Translations under genes and position numbers: made by a program
DNA from: Verrucomicrobiota bacterium
GTDB lineage: Bacteria > Verrucomicrobiota > Kiritimatiellia > Kiritimatiellales > Pontiellaceae
Direction: 5' to 3'
Assembly: GCA_003532555.1 (NCBI GenBank)
Contig: DOEU01000092.1
Span: forward strand, 1,697-13,703
DNA: 12,007 nt
Part shown: positions 1 through 7,457 of the stretch, one piece after another
Position numbering within the stretch: the stretch's first letter is position 1
Layout of the letters: the number at the start of each line of letters is the position of its first letter
Notes under the pieces: model-generated
What the model was told of the DNA's origin: nothing
Seen by the model: only the letters and a program-made list of their open reading frames with translations
The model's database searches: none

Positions 1-16
1 GGGTGGATCTGGATGC

Positions 17-724
17 TTACAGCGATACGTCGAAGAGGTTGCCAACAAGCGCGGTTAAAAGCATCGCAAGAACCCCCCAAAAGCAGACGCGGGCGGCTCC
101 TCTGAGCGGAGACGCTCCGCCAATAAATGATGCGGTTGCTCCGAGAATGGCTAGGAGGATTATAACCAGCGAAGGAACCCCATAGAGCAGCAGTTCGTTG
201 GGTATTACGGCTACGCTGAGAACGGGAATAATACCTCCCAGGACAAATGCGAGTGCTGACCAAAATGCTGCTTGTATGGGGTTTGCACTGAGTTCGTCGG
301 TGATGCCAATTTCATCTCGTGCGTGTGCCTTCAGTGCATCATGTGAGGTCATTTGTTTGGCCACTTCAAGTGCGAGTGCATCGTCGAGTCCGCGTTTTTT
401 ATAGATAGCAGCTAGCTCATGCATCTCTTCTTCTGGATATTTCTCGAGGGCTTGTGCTTCCATGGCAAGATCGGCGCGTTCGGTGTCTTCCTGTGATTTA
501 ACGGATACATATTCACCAGCTGCCATGGCGCAAGCGCCTGCCACAAGTCCAGCGGTTCCGGCAAGCATGATACCGGATGTAGAGGTGCCCGCAGCCGAAA
601 CGCCGACAATAATACTGGCAACGGAGACGATACCGTCGTTGGCCCCAAGAACGGCAGCGCGAAGACCACCGGAGCGATGGATACGGTGATCTTCTTCGTG
701 ATGGTTTTCTTGATGTTCACTCAT
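17..724 (-). CDS. VIT1/CCC1-family Fe2+/Mn2+ transporter
   Basis: A 235-residue integral membrane protein of the VIT1/CCC1 family, which moves ferrous iron or manganese across membranes, usually in exchange for protons. The N terminus is His- and Glu-rich (residues 2-16). Family-typical segments follow: RAAVLGANDGIVSV (22-35, with the conserved Asp30) and AMAAGEYVSV (66-75, with Met67 and Glu71). Hydrophobic stretches lie at about 22-44, 51-72, 152-173, 180-202 and 209-230, the five-helix pattern of the family. The Glu-rich soluble part (about 78-148) between helices 2 and 3 corresponds to the metal-binding domain of characterised VIT proteins. The start codon lies one base after the folE stop, with no good Shine-Dalgarno, so translation is probably coupled to folE. 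The gene is complete, ending TAA at 17-19. Family is secure; the metal transported and the direction are not visible. Confidence 0.9.
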   Translation of the reverse strand: MSEHQENHHEEDHRIHRSGGLRAAVLGANDGIVSVASIIVGVSAAGTSTSGIMLAGTAGLVAGACAMAAGEYVSVKSQEDTERADLAMEAQALEKYPEEEMHELAAIYKKRGLDDALALEVAKQMTSHDALKAHARDEIGITDELSANPIQAAFWSALAFVLGGIIPVLSVAVIPNELLLYGVPSLVIILLAILGATASFIGGASPLRGAARVCFWGVLAMLLTALVGNLFDVSL

Positions 725-725
725 G

Positions 726-1268
726 TTACGAGCCGATCAGTTTTAAGAATTCATTTCGCGTTGATGCATCTCTTCGGAAACTACCAAGCATGGCTGAGGT
801 GACCATGTTGGAATTTTGTTTTTCAACACCTCTCATCATCATACAGAGATGTTGGGCTTCGATCACAACCCCTACGCCGTCTGCTTCTAATCGAGTTGAA
901 ATGGTCTTAGCCACCTGATGGGTAAGTCGTTCTTGAATTTGCAGCCGCCGAGAAAAGAGATCAACAATACGAGCTAATTTGCTGACGCCTAATACTTTTC
1001 CATTGGGGATGTATCCGATATGGCACTTGCCAAAAAAGGGAAGCATATGATGTTCGCAGAGGCTGTAGAGTTCGATGTCTTTTACAATAATCATGTGATT
1101 ATCTTCTACGGTGAAGACGGCATCATTGATTACTTCTTCTAAATTTTGGCGATAGCCATCGGTTAAAAATTTCATGGCTTCCGCTGCTCGATCGGCGGTT
1201 TTAAGTAGACCTTCCCTTTGAGGATCTTCGCCGATTTGTTTGATGATATTTAAATATTCCTTATTCAT
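726..1268 (-). CDS. folE: GTP cyclohydrolase I (FolE)
   Basis: FolE converts GTP to 7,8-dihydroneopterin triphosphate, the first step of tetrahydrofolate (and other pterin) synthesis, in the cytoplasm. The protein is 180 residues, near the usual length. The zinc ligands are visible as Cys71 and His74 in SLCEHH and Cys142 in QHLCMMMRG, and the catalytic histidines as His73 and His140. The segments [23 protein letters not shown] and the C-terminal RNEFLKLI are also typical of the family. I chose ATG at 1268 because GGAG lies seven bases upstream; an in-frame TTG at 1280 would add four residues but has no better ribosome site. The gene follows cstA with a 56-base gap and is followed after one base by the VIT transporter, so the three are probably one transcript. 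It looks like the zinc-dependent type I enzyme with all key residues kept. Confidence 0.96.
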   Translation of the reverse strand: MNKEYLNIIKQIGEDPQREGLLKTADRAAEAMKFLTDGYRQNLEEVINDAVFTVEDNHMIIVKDIELYSLCEHHMLPFFGKCHIGYIPNGKVLGVSKLARIVDLFSRRLQIQERLTHQVAKTISTRLEADGVGVVIEAQHLCMMMRGVEKQNSNMVTSAMLGSFRRDASTRNEFLKLIGS

Positions 1269-1324
1269 TAAACTCTCCAATAAGTCCTTGTATGGATTAG
1301 ATAATAGGATTTGTAAAGGTCAGC

Positions 1325-3028
1325 TTAGGTTGCTTTCTTTTTCGCACATAGCTTGAGTAGAACATGGGTGCCTTCAACAATCATCCATGTTTGGAGAAGT
1401 ATAAGAAGCATTCCAATAGAAAAGAGGAGTCTGTTTTGATCTTCCCAAAAGGTGATTAGGTTAATTTTCATGGCCCATGCGGTCATGAAGAACATAAAAA
1501 TCATTGGGAGGATTGTGATCCAAATCGGAAGGGATTTACGTGCGAGCCATACTGTGATCACGAGCAGAGCGAGTCCGCCGAGCAGTTGATTAACAGCGCC
1601 AAATAGAGGCCAGAGGAGTAGAGCGCCTTTACCTTCTTCACCCGAGAATGCAAGCAGGAGAGCACTGATTACGGCGATGGAAGTGGCCGGGTGTTTCTTG
1701 GCAAGGGCGGGAGCTCCTAGATAGGTGGTGATCTCAGTGACGACATAGCGTTGTAATCGAGTGGCGGTATCGAGTGTGGTTGCGGCGAATGCGGCCACGA
1801 AAAGCCCCATCAGGGCAGATGCATATTGGGCTGGAATGCCAATAGATGAAATCAGGTTACTTGCACCGGTTACAAAGGCGGCGATTTTAGCACCTAATCC
1901 TTGAGAGGTTTGCCAGGAGGCATATTGTGCATGGAAGGCTGCAGTGCCTTTAAGTAGACCTGTTTCACTTTCAAGTCCAAGTCCAAGGCCAGCGCCGCAA
2001 GCGATTAATACTAACACGGCGAGAAAACCTTCTAAAAGCATGCCACCATAAGCAATAGATTGTGCATCTTTTTCGCTAGTACATTGTTTCGAGCTGGTGC
2101 CAGATGCTACTAAACAGTGAAAGCCTGATATAGCTCCGCAGGCAAGGGTAATAAAGAGGAGTGGAAAGAGCGGTGGGGCTCCAAGTGGATCGGCTTGATA
2201 AATAGGGGCAACCATGGCGGGTCGAGCAATACAGATGCCAGCGATTAAGAGGCTCATGGCTATGATGAGCTGGAAGGCATTAATATAGTCGCGAGGTTGG
2301 AGTAGAAGAGTGACGGGAAGAATCGAAGCAATATAAGCATAGACCAGCAGTAAAATAATCCAACTGCTCACGGGACTCATACCCCATAATGGAGGCAGTT
2401 CAATTGGAAAGATAGAGCCGATAGCGATGGTGATATACATCAGAATGGCGGCCATGATGCCGGAGGTTAGATGGGATTTACCTTGTTTATAGACCCGACG
2501 ACCGAGCCAAATCGCAATCGGAAGTTGCAACCAAACAGGAGCGACGGATGCAGGAAATAGTTGAAAAACCGAAGCGATGACTACGCCGAAAATAGCAATT
2601 ACAATCCAAAGGGCGAAAAAAATAATGAGGGTGAAAAGAAGTTGAACTCGGGGATTAATCAAATCTCCTGCAATCGCTCCGATGGTTTTTCCTTGATGGC
2701 GCAGACTAATCATCATCGAACCAAAATCATGAACAGCACCCATAAAGATTGATCCAATAAGAACCCAGAGTAGCGCGGGCAGCCAACCCCAGATGATGGC
2801 AATGGCAGGGCCCACAATGGGTCCGGTGCCGGCTATTGAGGTGAAGTGATGACCAAAAAGAACGGAACGAGGGGTGGGAACATAATCAATGCCATCTTGT
2901 TCGGTTTCGCTGGGGCAGGCTTTTCTAGGATTGATTTGAAATATCTTACGTGCCAAAAAGCGCCCATAACTATGGTAGGCGGCAAGGTAGAGTAGACCGG
3001 AAAGAATGGCTAAAACGAATGAACTCAT
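1325..3028 (-). CDS. cstA: CstA-family carbon starvation transporter
   Basis: A polytopic membrane protein of the CstA family. In enteric bacteria CstA and its relative BtsT (YjiY) import peptides and/or pyruvate and are induced on carbon limitation. The signature GHHFTSIAGTGPIVGP is at residues 59-74, followed by the conserved AVHDFGSMM (98-106). SGFHCLVASGTSSKQ and the late segment with TTLDTATRLQRYVVTE are also family hallmarks. Many hydrophobic segments span the 567 residues. This is clearly shorter than the roughly 700 residues of E. coli CstA but matches the shorter members of the family, and I see no frameshift. The ATG at 3028 is preceded by GAGG about twelve bases upstream, a rather long spacing. 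It is divergent from gcvT across 117 bases and heads the probable cstA-folE-VIT transcript. The substrate cannot be told from sequence; the symbol is a family name. Confidence 0.9.
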   Translation of the reverse strand: MSSFVLAILSGLLYLAAYHSYGRFLARKIFQINPRKACPSETEQDGIDYVPTPRSVLFGHHFTSIAGTGPIVGPAIAIIWGWLPALLWVLIGSIFMGAVHDFGSMMISLRHQGKTIGAIAGDLINPRVQLLFTLIIFFALWIVIAIFGVVIASVFQLFPASVAPVWLQLPIAIWLGRRVYKQGKSHLTSGIMAAILMYITIAIGSIFPIELPPLWGMSPVSSWIILLLVYAYIASILPVTLLLQPRDYINAFQLIIAMSLLIAGICIARPAMVAPIYQADPLGAPPLFPLLFITLACGAISGFHCLVASGTSSKQCTSEKDAQSIAYGGMLLEGFLAVLVLIACGAGLGLGLESETGLLKGTAAFHAQYASWQTSQGLGAKIAAFVTGASNLISSIGIPAQYASALMGLFVAAFAATTLDTATRLQRYVVTEITTYLGAPALAKKHPATSIAVISALLLAFSGEEGKGALLLWPLFGAVNQLLGGLALLVITVWLARKSLPIWITILPMIFMFFMTAWAMKINLITFWEDQNRLLFSIGMLLILLQTWMIVEGTHVLLKLCAKKKAT

Positions 3029-3145
3029 AATCTATAATTACCTCAGTTTTTTAGTCGGTTAAATATATTTTCTATTCGAAAAAGGATTCTTTTTCGATTC
3101 CAGTTGCGCGGCAGGAGAATCTGCTTGTAAAGTGAAAACAAGTTA
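3029..3145. promoter_or_regulatory. Divergent cstA/gcvT control region with two hairpins
   Basis: This 117-base, AT-rich region must hold the start signals for cstA (minus) and gcvT (plus). A perfect TATAAT lies at 3033-3038 on the plus strand without a convincing -35. If used, it would give gcvT a leader of about 100 bases. AAATATATTT at 3061-3070 is a palindrome and could act as a -10 in either direction. Two hairpins are visible. The first has arms TCGAAAAA/TTTTTCGA (3076-3083, 3090-3097) around the loop GGATTC. The second has arms GCAG/CTGC (3111-3114, 3121-3124) around the loop GAGAAT. Loop bases ATTC (3086-3089) and GAAT (3117-3120) are complementary. The gcvT start has no Shine-Dalgarno at normal distance; the only AGGAG (3113-3117) is 28 bases upstream and inside the second hairpin. 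The hairpins are seen; any regulatory role is inference. Confidence 0.4.
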
Positions 3146-4213
3146 ATGAAAAAAACAATTCTTCAAAAAAAACACCACATTTTAGGCGCCCGGATGGGTG
3201 AATTTGGTGGGTGGGATATGCCGATACAATATGAGGGTATTCTTGCAGAGCATCAACAGACTCGTACAGCGGCATCTTTATTTGATATTTGCCATATGGG
3301 TGAATTTGAAATTTCAGGGTCTACGGCAGAGGCGGATTTAGAACGGTTGCTTACCTGCTCAATTTCATCGCTGAATGTGGGTCAGGTTCGATACGGATAT
3401 TTACTTAACGAGATGGGCGGTGTCTTAGACGATTTAACGGTTTATCGTCTAGCCAATGATCGGTTTTGGCTTGTGGTTAATGCTGGGACGGCGGCAACAG
3501 ATGCAGCTTGGATTTCGAAGCATCTTCAGCAAACAACTCTATTTAAAGATATTTCCGATCAAATTGCTAAATTAGATTTGCAAGGTCCTGCTGCGAGAAT
3601 CGTACTGGAGGAGGTGTATGGATGTTCTTTCGCAGATCTTCGTTATTTTTGTTTTCAATCGCTGAAAGATGGTTGGGTGAGTCGGACTGGTTATACGGGT
3701 GAGTTAGGATATGAGTTGTATCTGCCTGTGGATGCAGCAGCAGCTACATGGGATGCCGTTTTAGCACATTCAAAGTGTGCCCCTGCGGGATTAGGGGCTC
3801 GAGATACATTGCGGTTAGAGATGGGTTATCCGTTGTATGGACATGAATTAGATGCAATGCATTCTCCGGTTGAGACAGGGAATGGGATGTTCATGAATTG
3901 GAATAAAGCGTTTATGGGCAAAGCGCGTTGTGAATCGGATCAAGCGGAGGGAACACAACGGGTCGTTGGATTACAACTTTCTTCCAAGCGGGCTGCTCGA
4001 GAGCAAGACCGTGTATTCTATAAAAACCAACCCGTTGGGTATATAACCAGTGGATCGCTCGCACCCAGCTTGAATGTGGCGGTGGCAATGGCTCGCATAG
4101 AGGCCTCCTGTTGTGAAGTGGGGCAACAGGTTGAAGTGGAAATTCGTGGACGATTTCAAGAGGCTATAGTGGTGTCCTTGCCATTTTATAAATCGGGCAG
4201 TGCTCGCGTTTAA
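3146..4213 (+). CDS. gcvT: Glycine cleavage system T protein (aminomethyltransferase)
   Basis: GcvT takes the aminomethyl group carried on lipoyl-GcvH, releases ammonia and transfers the carbon to tetrahydrofolate, giving 5,10-methylene-tetrahydrofolate. The 355-residue length is normal. Family segments in order: LGARMGEFGGWDMPIQY (13-29), SLFDICHMGEFEISG (44-58), GGVLDDLTVYRL (91-102, with the paired Asp95-Asp96 that includes the folate-contacting aspartate), SRTGYTGELGYELY in the middle, LGARDTLRLEMGYPLYGHEL, and the C-terminal barrel with GYITSGSLAPSLNVAVAMA. The N terminus matches the family, so ATG 3146 is the start although no Shine-Dalgarno sits close to it; TAA lies in frame 18 bases upstream. 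It is first in gcvT-gcvPA-gcvPB, 40 bases before the gcvPA start. gcvH, the lipoyl carrier it needs, is not nearby, as also in Bacillus-type gcvT-PA-PB operons. Confidence 0.96.
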   Translation: MKKTILQKKHHILGARMGEFGGWDMPIQYEGILAEHQQTRTAASLFDICHMGEFEISGSTAEADLERLLTCSISSLNVGQVRYGYLLNEMGGVLDDLTVYRLANDRFWLVVNAGTAATDAAWISKHLQQTTLFKDISDQIAKLDLQGPAARIVLEEVYGCSFADLRYFCFQSLKDGWVSRTGYTGELGYELYLPVDAAAATWDAVLAHSKCAPAGLGARDTLRLEMGYPLYGHELDAMHSPVETGNGMFMNWNKAFMGKARCESDQAEGTQRVVGLQLSSKRAAREQDRVFYKNQPVGYITSGSLAPSLNVAVAMARIEASCCEVGQQVEVEIRGRFQEAIVVSLPFYKSGSARV

Positions 4214-4253
4214 TGATGAAAATATTTAACTAGGATAAGTGGAGTGTAATAAA

Positions 4254-5618
4254 ATGAGCAAGACACCGTTTTGTGCAACGAGTGAGCAAGATCAGGAGAT
4301 CATGTTTAAAACATTAGGCATTGAGTCTTTTGATGATTTGTTTGCTGCGATTCCAGATCATCTTCGAGCGGATTCGGTCAATATTCCTGATGGAATGTCT
4401 GAAATGGAGATGATGCAACATCTTCGAAGAGTGGCATCTAAAAACGCATCTCACTTGGTCAACTTTTGTGGAGCTGGTTTTTATGATCACTATATTCCGG
4501 CGGCGGTGAATGCATTATCTAGCCGGGGTGAATTTTATACGGCCTATACACCCTATCAGCCGGAGGCTTCGCAAGGTACTTTGCAAGCTGCTTTTGAGTA
4601 TCAAACTGCGATATGTCGTCTAACGGGCATGGAAGTGGCAAATGCATCTCTTTTCGATGGAGGATCGGCTTTGATCGAAGGAGCGATGATGGCCCTGCGT
4701 CACACAAGACGGAATCGGGTTTTGGTGGACGAAGGTGTAAACCCAATCTATCGAGAGATGTTGCGTACCTACACGCACAATCTTTCAGTGGAATATGCGG
4801 AAGTACCGTTGGGCAAGAATGGTATTGCTGATCGCGAAGCATTCAAGGCAGCGATGGATGATCAAACGGGTGCGGTCTTGTTTCAAAATCCTAATTTTTT
4901 TGGATGTTTGGATAATCTCAAAGATGTGATCGATGAGGTGCATGAGGCGAGCGCTTTAGCCGTGGTATCGGTTTATCCGATTGCACTTTCACACATTGAA
5001 ACTCCGGGCGCTATGGGGGCGGATATTGTGACTGGAGAGGGTCAGAGTCTCGGATTACCGCTTAATTTTGGAGGGCCATATCTTGGATTTTTTGCAGCAC
5101 GGAAGAAATTAGTTCGAAAGATGCCAGGTCGAATTGTGGGTGAGACAGAAGATGGAAAAGGGCGACGTGGTTATGTTTTAACGCTGCAGGCAAGAGAGCA
5201 GCACATTCGCCGAGAGAAAGCGACTTCAAACGTTTGTAGCAATGTACAGGTGTGTGCATTGCGAGCGATCATCTATCTGTCCTTGGTGGGAAGAGAAGGG
5301 TTCTTAGAAGTAGGACGTGAGTGTATGGACCGTGCGAGTTATGCGTGGCATCGTTTAATGGAGATTGACGGAGTGAAGCCAGCTTTTAACCGACGTTTCT
5401 TTAATGAGTTTGCGATTCGATTGCCTCGATCTGCTAAGACGGTGGTAAGTGAGTTGATTGAGCAGGGCGTAGCCGGCGGTTTTCCGGTTGGCCGATATTA
5501 TGAAGAGATGGATAATTTACTTTTATTGGCTTTCACAGAAAAACGTACCAAAGAAGAGATTGATTTGTTTGCAACAAAGTTAGAGAGCACGCTGAATCGG
5601 GTGGAGGAAATCGTATGA
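4254..5618 (+). CDS. gcvPA: Glycine dehydrogenase (decarboxylating) subunit 1
   Basis: This is the N-terminal half of the split P protein. With GcvPB it forms the PLP enzyme that decarboxylates glycine and loads the aminomethyl group onto lipoyl-GcvH. The protein is 454 residues, typical for this subunit. Diagnostic segments are FCGAGFYDHYIPA (71-83), TAYTPYQPEASQGTLQ (96-111), the Gly-rich stretch near 276-286 (GEGQSLGLPLNFGGPYLG) and EKATSNVCSN (321-330). The PLP-binding lysine is expected in the partner subunit, not here. ATG 4254 is chosen because GGAG (4241-4244) lies nine bases upstream; an in-frame GTG at 4239 would add five residues but would swallow that ribosome site. The stop TGA overlaps the gcvPB ATG by four bases (ATGA), which suggests coupled translation of the two subunits. 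Confidence 0.96.
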   Translation: MSKTPFCATSEQDQEIMFKTLGIESFDDLFAAIPDHLRADSVNIPDGMSEMEMMQHLRRVASKNASHLVNFCGAGFYDHYIPAAVNALSSRGEFYTAYTPYQPEASQGTLQAAFEYQTAICRLTGMEVANASLFDGGSALIEGAMMALRHTRRNRVLVDEGVNPIYREMLRTYTHNLSVEYAEVPLGKNGIADREAFKAAMDDQTGAVLFQNPNFFGCLDNLKDVIDEVHEASALAVVSVYPIALSHIETPGAMGADIVTGEGQSLGLPLNFGGPYLGFFAARKKLVRKMPGRIVGETEDGKGRRGYVLTLQAREQHIRREKATSNVCSNVQVCALRAIIYLSLVGREGFLEVGRECMDRASYAWHRLMEIDGVKPAFNRRFFNEFAIRLPRSAKTVVSELIEQGVAGGFPVGRYYEEMDNLLLLAFTEKRTKEEIDLFATKLESTLNRVEEIV

Positions 5619-7063
5619 AATTGATCTATGAAAAATCTTCTCCAGGTCGTCCTGGTGTACAGATGACGTCTATCAAAATTTCAGAATCTGAAGAGATTCC
5701 ATCGCGGTATTTGCGCTCAGCACCTCCCGAGCTTCCGGAGGTATCTGAAGCTGAGGTAGTTCGACACTTTACAGCGCTTTCTCGTTTGAATTATTCGATC
5801 GATACGCATTTCTATCCGTTGGGATCATGCACCATGAAATATAATCCAAAAGCGTGTGAAGCGGCGGCGAATCTGCCTGAGCTAACTGAAGTTCACCCTC
5901 TCTGGCCTCAACTTTGGGGAGGTGGGATGCTTACGCAAGGATCGCTGGCGATTTTATATCGAACTGAACGGATGCTTTCTGAGATTACGGGGCTTGATGA
6001 ATTCACTTTACAGCCCATGGCGGGTGCACACGGTGAGTTGACAGGAGTGATGTTAATGGCAGCGTATCATGACGATCAAGGTAATGATCAGAAAGATCAC
6101 ATCATTGTGCCTGATTCGGCACATGGAACCAACCCGGCGAGTGCAATGTTGGCAGGCTATGATGTGGTAACGATTCCTTCCGATGAGAAGGGCATGATGG
6201 ATTTTGACTTTTTTAGGGAAGCGTTAAATGAAAAGACAGCGGGAGTGATGTTAACCTGTCCGAATACGTTGGGTGTTTTTAATACGCGGATCCGAGAAAT
6301 TTGTGATGCAGTTCATGCGGTCGATGGTTTGATGTATTACGATGGTGCAAATTTTAATGCGATCATGGGGCGCTATAAACCGGGTGAAATTGGTTTCGAT
6401 ATTTGTCATCTAAATTTGCACAAATCATTCGCTACTCCTCACGGTGGAGGAGGGCCTGGTGCGGGTCCGGTGGGTGTAGTTGAAAAGTTACGACCTTACC
6501 TGCCGATCTCGCGGGTAAAACGGCGTACGGAGGGTACCTATGTGTTACATTATGATGAACCCAAGAGTATCGGCTATATTGCTCCTTTCTATGGGAACTT
6601 TGGCATTTTAGTTCGTGCTTATGCCTACATGGTTTCGTTAGGTAAGGAGGGATTATTGGGCACGAGTAATCGAGCAGTTTTGAATGCAAACTACTTGAGG
6701 GAGCGCCTTCGCTTGTTATTTGGAGTAGAAAAAGCAGAACGGTGCATGCATGAATTTGTCTTTTCAGGCGACTTTTTGAAGAAACATGGGGTTCATGTTT
6801 TGGATGTTGCTAAAGGGCTGATTGATCGTGGATTTCATCCACCTACTATTTATTTCCCCTTGAATGTTTCAGAAGCCGTAATGATTGAGCCAACTGAAAC
6901 AGAAGATTTGGACACTTTAGATCGTTTTGTTGATGTGATGAAAGAGATATTTGAACTTGCTGAGTCTGATCCAAATGCACTTCATGAAGCTCCGATTACA
7001 ACTCCAGTTGGTCGCTTGGATGAGGTGAAAGCCGCTAAAGATATGCGATTGAGTTGTGAATAA
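5615..7063 (+). CDS. gcvPB: Glycine dehydrogenase (decarboxylating) subunit 2
   Basis: This is the PLP-carrying C-terminal half of the split glycine decarboxylase, 482 residues, normal for GcvPB. Visible hallmarks are FYPLGSCTMKYNPK (66-79), QPMAGAHGELTGVMLM, DSAHGTNPAS (167-176), and LNLHKSFATPHGGGGPG with Lys270 as the PLP Schiff-base lysine. The late FHPPTIYFP and MIEPTETE segments are also typical. The start is supported by GGAGG at 5603-5607, seven bases before ATG 5615, and the first bases overlap the gcvPA stop (ATGA). There is no convincing terminator right after the TAA at 7061-7063. Transcription may run on through the small Cys-rich gene to the terminator at 7352-7378. Function depends on GcvPA, GcvT, GcvH and a lipoamide dehydrogenase; the last two are outside the window. 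Confidence 0.97.
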   Translation: MKLIYEKSSPGRPGVQMTSIKISESEEIPSRYLRSAPPELPEVSEAEVVRHFTALSRLNYSIDTHFYPLGSCTMKYNPKACEAAANLPELTEVHPLWPQLWGGGMLTQGSLAILYRTERMLSEITGLDEFTLQPMAGAHGELTGVMLMAAYHDDQGNDQKDHIIVPDSAHGTNPASAMLAGYDVVTIPSDEKGMMDFDFFREALNEKTAGVMLTCPNTLGVFNTRIREICDAVHAVDGLMYYDGANFNAIMGRYKPGEIGFDICHLNLHKSFATPHGGGGPGAGPVGVVEKLRPYLPISRVKRRTEGTYVLHYDEPKSIGYIAPFYGNFGILVRAYAYMVSLGKEGLLGTSNRAVLNANYLRERLRLLFGVEKAERCMHEFVFSGDFLKKHGVHVLDVAKGLIDRGFHPPTIYFPLNVSEAVMIEPTETEDLDTLDRFVDVMKEIFELAESDPNALHEAPITTPVGRLDEVKAAKDMRLSCE

Positions 7064-7071
7064 TGGTTAAA

Positions 7072-7100
7072 TTGAAATGTAATTTTGAACAGATCATAAC
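7072..7100 (+). promoter_or_regulatory. Candidate promoter for the Cys-rich peptide gene
   Basis: TTGAAA (7072-7077) and CATAAC (7095-7100) are separated by 17 bases and match the sigma-70 consensus at 5/6 and 4/6. Transcription would start near 7107, giving a leader of about 43 bases to ATG 7150. It sits in the 86-base gap after gcvPB, where no clear terminator is seen, so it may add to read-through. A second TTGAAC at 7085 has no well-spaced -10. Confidence 0.35.
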
Positions 7101-7149
7101 GTATACATACTAACTGACTGTGATATTGATTCTTAACTGGGAGATAAAA

Positions 7150-7326
7150 ATGAAGAAATTATTAGGAATGGCTCTATTAGTCTTGTTTGTTGCAAGTAGT
7201 GTTTCACTAGCTTGCGGCTGTGGTTGCAAGGCAGAGAAATCAGAAAAAGCGAAGAAAGAAGCAAGCAAAGAAGCAGCAGGTGAAAAGGGTTCATCATGTA
7301 GTACTTGCACTGGTTGCTCCGCATAA
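7150..7326 (+). CDS. Small exported Cys-rich peptide, unknown function
   Basis: A 58-residue protein that I do not recognise. Residues 1-21 form a signal peptide: MKK, a hydrophobic core (LLGMALLVLFVA), then SSVSLA. Cleavage is likely just before Cys22. The residues SLA-C do not make a canonical lipobox (Ser instead of Leu at -3), so either signal peptidase I or lipoprotein processing is possible. The mature part has CGCGC (22-26), a Lys/Glu/Ala-rich charged linker (27-46) and CSTCTGC (50-56). That is six cysteines in two clusters, suggesting metal binding or disulfides. GGGAG (7139-7143), six bases before ATG 7150, sets the start; an in-frame upstream ATT would not fit this site. It has a candidate promoter before it and a strong terminator after it, lying between gcvPB and folD. 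That it is a real gene is well supported; its role is unknown. Confidence 0.75.
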   Translation: MKKLLGMALLVLFVASSVSLACGCGCKAEKSEKAKKEASKEAAGEKGSSCSTCTGCSA

Positions 7327-7351
7327 ATAGATAAAAATAGAATACATATAG

Positions 7352-7378
7352 CCCTCTTTTATCGAAGAGGGTTTTTTT
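7352..7378 (+). terminator. Rho-independent terminator
   Basis: A perfect seven-bp stem, CCCTCTT (7352-7358) with AAGAGGG (7365-7371), closes a six-base loop (TTATCG) and is followed at once by seven T (7372-7378). It lies 26 bases after the Cys-rich peptide gene and would end that transcript and any read-through from gcvT-gcvPA-gcvPB. Confidence 0.93.
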
Positions 7379-7397
7379 GTATCTTTTCGAAATGAGT

Positions 7398-7426
7398 TTG
7401 CGAGTCGTGCGTTGAAATCGTATCGT
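7398..7426 (+). promoter_or_regulatory. Candidate folD promoter
   Basis: Because a strong terminator precedes it, folD needs its own promoter within about 80 bases. TTGCGA (7398-7403) and TATCGT (7421-7426), each 4/6 to consensus, are spaced by exactly 17 bases. TTGAAA at 7412 is a better -35 but has no acceptable -10 at normal spacing. Weak sequence match; position is plausible. Confidence 0.3.
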
Positions 7427-7457
7427 GTAGCCTGACGTTAAAGATAAGGAAACGACT

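Noticed and set aside
1269..1280. Upstream TTG start for folE
   Set aside because: It would place the good GGAG ribosome site inside the gene; ATG 1268 fits better.
1325..3028. Truncated or frameshifted cstA
   Set aside because: It is shorter than E. coli CstA but has an intact frame with signatures from start to end, so it is more likely the short family form.
3029..3145. Glycine riboswitch upstream of gcvT
   Set aside because: The position is right, but I cannot find the conserved aptamer core elements, and the space is too short for the tandem form.
4214..4253. A missing or decayed gcvH between gcvT and gcvPA
   Set aside because: Only 40 bases lie between the genes and they show no remnant. 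gcvT-PA-PB without gcvH is a known arrangement.
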